Shown here one piece after another: positions 57,313 through 64,000 of a stretch of 64,000 nt of DNA. Position numbers and translations under genes: made by a program. How positions within the stretch are numbered: position 1 is the first letter of the stretch; the number at the start of each line of letters is the position of its first letter. Below the pieces are notes generated by a model, which searched no databases, was not told the origin of the DNA, and saw only the letters and a program-made list of their open reading frames with translations. This DNA is from Gracilaria gracilis (Eukaryota; Rhodophyta; Florideophyceae; Gracilariales; Gracilariaceae): assembly GCA_030374805.1 (NCBI GenBank), contig JARGSG010000254.1:1-64000 (forward strand), read 5' to 3'.

Positions 57313-60300
57313 TTAGTACGACAACATTGCTATCGCCTCCCGACAAGAGTGCCCGAAAGCACCCTCACTCGGATACATCTTCAGCAATTCTTCCAGCACC
57401 CTTCTTACGTTGTTGTCTCGCAGATAGCTGTATCCCGCGCTATCTGCACCCAACTCCCTGACAACATCGCACAGAACCGTTCCAAGCCGTGCCTTTTGCG
57501 TCAGCATCGACTTGTCCACATTCTGAACACCCGCAGCGCTCTTGTTACAGATATCCGTTAGAGCGCTGTGAACGTGTTGAATGCACCCAGCGTTAATCAG
57601 ACTTCCTCGCATAGAGCTCTTAAACCGCACAACAGCCAGAATAGCATAAAAGCCATGTTCCAACAATTCCACTCGCTCTTTTTCTGACCATACGCCTCTT
57701 GTAACCTGCGAAATAGCCCGCACCAGTTCATGGCTTCCTTGGTCACTTACGAACGCGTTCCAAAACGCCTCACTCCCCTTTTCACTCGTTACTGGCCCTG
57801 AGAACATTGTCGTTATCATCCAAAACACCAGCGACACTGTTGCCGACTGGATTGGCTGGTATTGCAGAGTCTCAAAGAACACCTTGAACCCATGCCGGTG
57901 GATGAACTGCAATCGCTGCCGGGGAAACCAAATAATCATTGCCAGCGCTGACAAACTAGCCTCTACCACATACAACCGCCCTCTAGCGGCAAACGCCCGC
58001 ATCGACTCGATCAGCTGTGTTATGGGTCGTCCACGCCCAATGTCGGCATGAGGGCGACATGCCACAAACGCCTGCACGTTGTCTTCATTCATCCACATGA
58101 AGTTTCGGGCAGCGCACGCAGCATTGTATGCCAGTGAATCTGAAAAGTTGCCTCCGTTGGGACTTTCACTGCTCACGTTGTAAGATAAAGCATATTCAAT
58201 CCATTCAGCCATAGCAGACCTTGTTCGGGCGTACGGTATCGCATTACAAATCTTGAACAAATTGCTCAAAGCATAACAACATGCGGCGAATACTTGCATC
58301 TTTCCTTCAGCCACGTCACAAAAGTTCACCATCACAAGCAGTACGGTCTGAAGGGGGGAGATAACAAACTTGGCACTAATGGATTTCGGGTCATTCCGAG
58401 CAAAATTGCCAATTGCGAGACAGAGATGGATTGCAATAAGCGGGTCCTTGCGATCAGGAGGAAGGTCATTGTTCATACCCAGAAACCTGGCCGTACAAGA
58501 CATTATATTCTCACCTCCGTGAGACCGGCATAAGGAGAGCGCTTCTGCAACCCATCTTCGCTCGCCATGCCGCCACATTCCGTCTGCCACGGCTATACCA
58601 TCGGGTCTCCTCAGCGAATTTAAAAGGGCGCTAACTTGTGGTGATAGATTAGGGTTCACGCCGTTCGGATCAGCTGGGATAGTGTGAGGGTATGGTCGTG
58701 AAGATGGAACTGGCTGCGAAACACCCACAGGCTGCCACGATGGCGTCGAATTGGGTTGCATCCCTTGGCTTATTCTCTGATAAGTCGATGTTCCGCCCAG
58801 AGCGCTTTGCGATGTATCGGAAAGAGGAGGTGCACTGGCTCCTTGGCTGGAAAGCGAACCGTATGCCGATGGTGTGGGAGCGCCGCTGAACGCCGGATTT
58901 ACGAAACTTCCGTACGGTGTTGAATGTTGTACATTGTGAAAGCTTGGGATATATGGAGGTATGTGGTATGATGTGCGTATCTCCGGATGACTCATGCTCG
59001 AAGGTATTCGCTGCTGAGGCGGGCCACTTTGAACATGCGGTTCCGCCTTGGAAGATAAATTCCACTCCGACTGATAGGTTGGTAAATAGTCACTTTGATG
59101 CGGTTGATTGGAGAAATGATGCGCTTGTGGCATAGATGCAAACGACGAAACGTGACTTTGATCGCATGGTGCTACCTGAGTTGATGTCTTTCCCACGCCG
59201 TTTTGACCTATGCTTGAGTTTGTGCCACTTGTCGCAGTAGCGTCAAAGGCAAACTTGTCGTGTTGTTCAAGTTCCGAAAGAACTTTTGGCTCAATTTCAA
59301 CGTTTTCCGGACTCATGTAAGAGTTCTTCGTTTTCTTCTCCGGGCTTTGTCGTCGTTCTGCACAGTCGGGAGTCGTACCTTTTGACGAAGATGCGCTCCC
59401 GTGAGAAGATGTCGGTGGTTTCGCCGCAAATTTCTGCAAAGGTTCTGCCATCACAGCATTCAAGTCAATACTCGGGAACGGTGCAGCGCCCTGCGGGTTG
59501 GACTCGTAGTTTTCCATTTCAACCCTGGTGAATTCATTACTTGCTTTGTGCATATCTTCAGCTTGAGAAACTCTTGAAAACTTTTCAGAGTCATTGCTTT
59601 CACCACACTCATCAGCCGCTCTTGACTCCGCAAACTTTGCACCACAGAGAGGGGAAGCAAAAGAGTTGAGCATATCAGTGTTAGATCGCATTGGACTTTC
59701 GTTAAGCTTGTTACCGTTAGCGACGGAACCAAGGCCCAAGGTCACTGGTTTTCCATCGTCAACTATATCTTGAATTTCCAGGCCCTCAACTTGGGGCCTC
59801 GGGATTCGAGCGCTCTTGACGTGCTTGAGCATCACAATTTCTGCTACATTATCGTCAATCTCGTCTCGTTGAACATCGTCATCGCCTTCATCTTTGGCAA
59901 GGTCCAGAGTGCCAATGTCCGCAGTTATGCTTCCACCACTTCCCCCATATTCGTCATCTGAGGCAGTGGTGGAATCTGGTGAGTACTGGCCCAAGGTGGG
60001 GGATTGCTGTCGCCTGTCCTGGACCTCGGACGCCGTCAGATTCCTGCTTTCTACATGGACGAGTGCATTCGGAAAGTCGAACGCTTGATCATCAGTAAAC
60101 GAGCTTGACTCGACGCTTTTTCTCTCGCAGGGCTCGTCGCAGGAGATGGAAGAAGGCTTCTTGTCCACGCTGTCGGCGTTTGTAGAATGAGTGTCATTAT
60201 TGTTCCGCGCCACGCGATCTGCACTGTCTGGTGAAGTGTGCTCACTGGCAACGTTAGAAGTGGCCGAGCTCGAACTGTCTCCCAACCCGTTTGGAATGTT

Positions 60301-61494
60301 CTGCACACTGACGGGATTGTACGGGACTTTGGGCAGCCTATGATCGATGGGAAGACTATGATCAGATGCGTCACGGCGCACGGGCGCGTGTCGGGTGCCG
60401 CTATCAGACCTGTCAGAGGAGGATTGCATACCCGTGTCACCCTGTGCGGCAACGTTGGACACGGGCTCCGTGGCGGGCGGCATTGCTAGTCGTTGCTTGT
60501 AACTGTTGAGCAAAACGTCGACTTCATCGACTACCTCTTGGATCTTTGGGCGCTCCGTGGGCTCTTGTCGCCAGCAGTGTTCCACAAACTGGATGTAACG
60601 CGGATCAATGTGATCCTTGCGAGGGCCCCACGACGGGCGGTTGCCTTCGCTGACGAGCGTCATGAGGTTGAAGAGGTTGCGGACACCCTCCAGCTTCCAG
60701 CTCTGCAGCCCGGACAAGAGCTCGAAGAGCACCAAACCGTACGCATAGATATCGGATGCTTTGGCAGCGTCGTCGGTGAGGGTTCCGATGCCCTTGTAAG
60801 CCTCGGGCGACATGTACAAGTAGGTGCCAACGGCGCCAGTGCCAAAATCGGCGGTGGCAGCAGTGGTGCCAAACAAGTGCGGAGAGACTGCTCCCTCCAG
60901 CCTCTTGGACAGCCCAAAATCGGCAAGCTTGACCTTTGCATTGGGCGGCAAGTACGCCGTGCAGCCCAGCGTGGGGTGCTGCTCGAATTGGATGGCGGAG
61001 GTGAGCAAGACGTTCTGCGGCTTGACGTCGCCGTGCGTGAGCTGCTGGTTGTGCACGTGCAACAAGCCACGCGCAATGTGGGACGCAATGGTGAGAAAGC
61101 TGAGCTCGTCCATGACGGCGTGTCGCTGTCTCATGTGCACGAGCGACTCGTGCAGCGAGCCGCCCTCCAGGTACTCGGTGACAATGTACAGGTCGCTCGG
61201 ATCGTCGCCGCGGAACGAGCCCAGGTACAGGATGATGAACTGGTTGCGCACGACGGTGTAGCGGTCAATCTCGCGGCGGTGCTGTCGCAGCGCGGCGGAC
61301 TGGTGCAGGTGATCGCGCGCGGCGGAGAGCGCGCTCGACGACGAGGACGGGCGCTTGATGACCTTGATGGCGACGGGGTTGGCGTCGTACAGGCCGCGGT
61401 ATACGATGCCAAACGAGCCCTCGCCCAGCTTGGAGGAGGTGTCCCAGCGGAGACGGTTGTGATCTACGGGGGGAAAGTCATCGCTGATGGACAT
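57313..61494 (-). CDS. Large protein kinase with disordered middle and helical-repeat C-terminus
   Basis: 1393 residues from ATG 61494. The kinase domain spans ~20-300: Gly loop LGEGSFGIV (23-31), VAIK with Lys44, HGDVKPQN (154-161), DFG (192-194) and YMSPEAYKG. It is tyrosine-kinase-like in style, with HGD in place of HRD; Asp, Lys and Asn needed for catalysis are kept, so it is probably active. About 320-970 is Ser/Asn/Asp-rich and disordered, with many SP/TP sites. The last ~400 residues (SALLNSLRR to AIAMLSY) are Ala/Leu-rich helices resembling ARM/HEAT repeats, with no family I can name. I do not recognise this domain combination. The frame stays open upstream to 62,085 but without ATG and with biased composition. 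Confidence 0.82.
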   Translation of the reverse strand: MSISDDFPPVDHNRLRWDTSSKLGEGSFGIVYRGLYDANPVAIKVIKRPSSSSSALSAARDHLHQSAALRQHRREIDRYTVVRNQFIILYLGSFRGDDPSDLYIVTEYLEGGSLHESLVHMRQRHAVMDELSFLTIASHIARGLLHVHNQQLTHGDVKPQNVLLTSAIQFEQHPTLGCTAYLPPNAKVKLADFGLSKRLEGAVSPHLFGTTAATADFGTGAVGTYLYMSPEAYKGIGTLTDDAAKASDIYAYGLVLFELLSGLQSWKLEGVRNLFNLMTLVSEGNRPSWGPRKDHIDPRYIQFVEHCWRQEPTERPKIQEVVDEVDVLLNSYKQRLAMPPATEPVSNVAAQGDTGMQSSSDRSDSGTRHAPVRRDASDHSLPIDHRLPKVPYNPVSVQNIPNGLGDSSSSATSNVASEHTSPDSADRVARNNNDTHSTNADSVDKKPSSISCDEPCERKSVESSSFTDDQAFDFPNALVHVESRNLTASEVQDRRQQSPTLGQYSPDSTTASDDEYGGSGGSITADIGTLDLAKDEGDDDVQRDEIDDNVAEIVMLKHVKSARIPRPQVEGLEIQDIVDDGKPVTLGLGSVANGNKLNESPMRSNTDMLNSFASPLCGAKFAESRAADECGESNDSEKFSRVSQAEDMHKASNEFTRVEMENYESNPQGAAPFPSIDLNAVMAEPLQKFAAKPPTSSHGSASSSKGTTPDCAERRQSPEKKTKNSYMSPENVEIEPKVLSELEQHDKFAFDATATSGTNSSIGQNGVGKTSTQVAPCDQSHVSSFASMPQAHHFSNQPHQSDYLPTYQSEWNLSSKAEPHVQSGPPQQRIPSSMSHPEIRTSYHIPPYIPSFHNVQHSTPYGSFVNPAFSGAPTPSAYGSLSSQGASAPPLSDTSQSALGGTSTYQRISQGMQPNSTPSWQPVGVSQPVPSSRPYPHTIPADPNGVNPNLSPQVSALLNSLRRPDGIAVADGMWRHGERRWVAEALSLCRSHGGENIMSCTARFLGMNNDLPPDRKDPLIAIHLCLAIGNFARNDPKSISAKFVISPLQTVLLVMVNFCDVAEGKMQVFAACCYALSNLFKICNAIPYARTRSAMAEWIEYALSYNVSSESPNGGNFSDSLAYNAACAARNFMWMNEDNVQAFVACRPHADIGRGRPITQLIESMRAFAARGRLYVVEASLSALAMIIWFPRQRLQFIHRHGFKVFFETLQYQPIQSATVSLVFWMITTMFSGPVTSEKGSEAFWNAFVSDQGSHELVRAISQVTRGVWSEKERVELLEHGFYAILAVVRFKSSMRGSLINAGCIQHVHSALTDICNKSAAGVQNVDKSMLTQKARLGTVLCDVVRELGADSAGYSYLRDNNVRRVLEELLKMYPSEGAFGHSCREAIAMLSY

Positions 61495-62426
61495 GATAAG
61501 TGGCGGCGGCGCGACAGCGCGAGCGACGCGGCGGCACGGCGGAGAGCGCGCACGACAACGACGGGCAGACAGTAGGGGGGTAGTGGCGGGGTGATGGCGG
61601 TGAGCGGAGATGGGGGGCTGGTAGCGGGGGCACGGGAGCGGAGGAGGAAGAAGGTGGCGGCGGAGGGGGGAGAGGGGAAGGGGAGGGAGGAGGCGAGGGA
61701 GCGCACAGCGGCGGGCCAACACAGCGGAGCGAGAGGATGGACGCGCGGCGCTCGCAGTCGTGCGTGTGTGTGTGAAACAAACCGGCCGCCAGGGTGGGGG
61801 CCCTGGGAGGGAGGGAGGGGGGGGGGGGGCGGGGGCTCGCGACAGGCGCGGCACGCGGCGGGTGGGGTGGAGCAAAAGGCGCGCGCGCGCGCTCGCGCCA
61901 AACGCCCCAGCGAGCCGCGCCACGTGCACGCGTGGCGCGTGTAACGCGCGCCGCCATTGGCTGCGGCCGCGCGTAGCAAAACTGCACACGTGTGCGCAAA
62001 TGGACGCGCCGTTGCGCGCCGCGTCAGCGCGCGCGTCTTGTTGTCGTCGGCTCTTTTGTCGTTGTGCTTGACAATTTCTGCTCACGGCGCGGCGGCGTCT
62101 CTGTCATGATGACATATCTTTTAGCCGCACCCACGCCACCTTCAACAGCGGTACGCTCCGCCCCCCACCACCACCATCAAGCCGCGACGAACCCCCGTCG
62201 CCACATCATGTCCGCCACTGCGCTATGCTGCACGTTGCATGCTATCATAACTGTATGTACGTACATAAGTTTAGTATCGCTACACGGTGTAGAGTCGACG
62301 CGCTCTCGAGACACAGTCACAGCACCAAAAACAACATCAATCATGTCCACACTTTTACTTGCATTACCGCTTCAGCACATGCTACAGCCGCTCCAGTACA
62401 ACGGTACACGGCGCTCGCCCCATCAA
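61495..62426. other. Intergenic, GC-rich then mixed
   Basis: Promoter and 5' UTR side of the kinase (purine/G-rich, CpG-rich 61,500-62,100) and the 3' flank of coatomer beta. ORFs here are composition artefacts. Confidence 0.5.
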
Positions 62427-64000
62427 TCACTTGCCATCGCCGGCATTACTCTGGCGAAGCGTGATCCTATCGCCCAAGCTCAGCGCAATGCCCTGCGTCT
62501 TGCTACGAATGCGAATATTACCAGACAAACTCCCGTCCCCAAGCTTCTCCACGCAAAGGTTCAGCAGCGCGTCCTCGCCAAACGCAGACCGAGCGTACAG
62601 GTTGGCCGCCAAGTACCCACTCTCCTCCTCGATCCCACGCAGCGTCAGGCAGCGCATGTTGGTGCAATCCGTCACAAAGTTCAGGAACGCCCCCAGGTCC
62701 GTCAGCGATGTGTTCACCGCCACCTTGTTCTCCCACTCGAATTCCGCCCACATCGACCTAAAGTCTGAGTCGCTTACTTCGCCAGGTTCAATGTAGTCCA
62801 TCACGTCCACGTGAATGTCATTCAGGATGATACACTGCGACTGCGACCCCGAAGCCACGTCGTACACAATGTTTCCAAAGATGATCCCGCTCTCCGTGGA
62901 CGACACCTTCACATTTGTGCGAATGTTTTTCTTCGATCCGGGACTCATTGTACACGCTTGCGGCCGCTCGCATAGCCTCAGATCGCCCATTGTGGCGATT
63001 TCCAGCGTCAGGTTCTGTAGCGTGTCCGTCGTCGTGTTGATGATCAGCACGTCAATGATGATGTCATACTGCTGCACACTGATTTGCGCCTCGGCGTATA
63101 CCGCGTCGCTCATGCCGGTGAGCTGAATCACACGAGACGGTCGCATCACGCTCGTTTGCGAGCTTCCAAACGTCGCGGATGTTAGTGCTACTTGGTCTAC
63201 GTCTACGTCGCCGTATGGCGTCTTGTTGGCGCGACGAGAACGCAGTAATCGGAAGTCAATCACATCTTCCACAGGAGCTTGGTAGCTCTTGGCCTTCTCA
63301 GCTGCAAGATTCTCCCTTTCTTTCTCTTTCATCCGCACCAGTTCATCGAACGCATCCAATGACGAGTTGAGCCATACGTTTGAGGAGGAAGAATCACCAC
63401 ACGAGATTGCGTTGATACAGAACACCACCCGTTCTCTGGTGCCCTTGTCCATCGGCACTCCGCCCTTTGTGCACTTGTCCACGTTCAGCACAGAGGTACA
63501 CACTAGCATAATCTCTGCACGGATGCGATTGGTGACCTTCAAAGGAACGTTCTCAATGTCCCCAAGTCTGAACCACAACTTTGTGAGAGTGGTGCACAGC
63601 GCAACTCCGATTGTGTGCTCACCACGAAGAAGGAAGCTACGAATTGACGAATCCGAAGAATTAACGTCGTGTGTGCTCTTGGTATCGTTGCTCGATACCG
63701 CTGCCTGAGAGGCGTACGTTCCATCTTCCAACACAACGGGGCGGCTCTTTACGACTGGGGTTTCCTTTTCTTCGCGCTCCTCTGGCTCGCTCTCCACGCT
63801 GGTGCCCAATGGCAACTGCCCGATCCATCCGATGATCGCTTGTAAAGCCTCTTTAACATCTTTCATCTCCTCACTATAAGAACCGATAATCCATAACGCC
63901 ACTCGAACTGCTTCGGTATTGTGCACAGATGAAACAGTTGTTCGCAGTTTAGATAACACAGAGCCGCGTAGAGAAGGATATCGCTCACAGATTTCCCTAT
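62427..64000 (-). CDS. COPB1: Coatomer subunit beta, C-terminal part (5' end beyond window)
   Basis: The frame is open to the right edge (ERYPSLRGSVLSKLRTT...), about 524 codons present of a ~950-residue family protein. Visible: the end of the adaptin-like HEAT solenoid (VALWIIGSYSE), a linker, and the appendage region with YDIIIDVLIINTTTDTLQNL, ESGIIFGNIVYDV, DIHVDVMDYIEPG, WAEFEWENKV, AANLYARSAFGEDAL and GNIRIRSKTQGIALSLGD. These are textbook beta-COP. It is part of the COPI coat for Golgi-to-ER and intra-Golgi vesicles. No intron is seen. Confidence 0.96.
   Translation of the reverse strand, partial: REICERYPSLRGSVLSKLRTTVSSVHNTEAVRVALWIIGSYSEEMKDVKEALQAIIGWIGQLPLGTSVESEPEEREEKETPVVKSRPVVLEDGTYASQAAVSSNDTKSTHDVNSSDSSIRSFLLRGEHTIGVALCTTLTKLWFRLGDIENVPLKVTNRIRAEIMLVCTSVLNVDKCTKGGVPMDKGTRERVVFCINAISCGDSSSSNVWLNSSLDAFDELVRMKEKERENLAAEKAKSYQAPVEDVIDFRLLRSRRANKTPYGDVDVDQVALTSATFGSSQTSVMRPSRVIQLTGMSDAVYAEAQISVQQYDIIIDVLIINTTTDTLQNLTLEIATMGDLRLCERPQACTMSPGSKKNIRTNVKVSSTESGIIFGNIVYDVASGSQSQCIILNDIHVDVMDYIEPGEVSDSDFRSMWAEFEWENKVAVNTSLTDLGAFLNFVTDCTNMRCLTLRGIEEESGYLAANLYARSAFGEDALLNLCVEKLGDGSLSGNIRIRSKTQGIALSLGDRITLRQSNAGDGK

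Noticed and set aside
60493..61575. 360-codon plus-strand ORF
   Set aside because: Exactly antisense to the conserved kinase domain; no domain of its own.

Overview
The window looks like a nuclear chromosome segment of a red alga. A florideophyte such as Chondrus is my best guess, but this is inference: compact genes read as single uninterrupted frames, plastid-targeted proteins whose presequence ends in a VRM-type motif, a PAPS-dependent sulfotransferase, and many Ty1/copia LTR retroelements. Two compartments are obvious. Positions 1 to about 43,900 are a retroelement graveyard. Positions 43,900 to 64,000 hold eight host genes, and the stretch from about 48,000 onward is GC-rich and gene-dense.

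Left compartment. From 1 to 25,000 there are six copia copies (A to F), most with gag, protease, integrase, RT and RNase H still readable but broken by stops and frameshifts. They are nested. B (+) lies in the 3' LTR of A. F (-) lies in E (-), E lies in D (-), and C (+) also abuts D. Between B and C is a non-autonomous stretch (6,731-8,537) with a copia-like leader and an array of about 14 small hairpins, followed by an LTR of another family (W). From 24,863 to 42,350 there are more LTR elements: an inverted second W LTR, two head-to-head Y LTRs (29,519-31,322), and a 7.27-kb non-autonomous element X (34,416-41,682). X has 425-bp LTRs and a 5-bp target duplication, AGCAC, and it sits inside a third Y LTR. 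A Myb/SANT-like gene of the kind carried by PIF/Harbinger transposons (32,635-33,666) carries two compensating frameshifts.

Right compartment. In order: a sulfotransferase (-), a NET-domain protein (+), a plastid SAM-methyltransferase (-) divergent from a small plastid protein (+), a RecQ4-type helicase with a GRF zinc finger (-), a low-complexity protein of unknown function (-), a large protein kinase with a helical C-terminal domain (-), and the C-terminal part of coatomer beta (-), which runs off the right edge. They do not form a pathway; they are ordinary nuclear housekeeping or plastid genes.

The most unusual observation is that two unrelated non-autonomous retroelements carry long arrays of short hairpins. 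Their stems differ from unit to unit yet stay complementary, while a loop motif is conserved: AGGTTG...CATG with a ~52-bp period at 7,162-7,872, and CCC-N4-GGG about every 60-80 bp through X. The copia leaders also hold small hairpins with paired changes between families. This looks like selection for RNA (or cruciform DNA) structure, and I do not recognise it as a described system.
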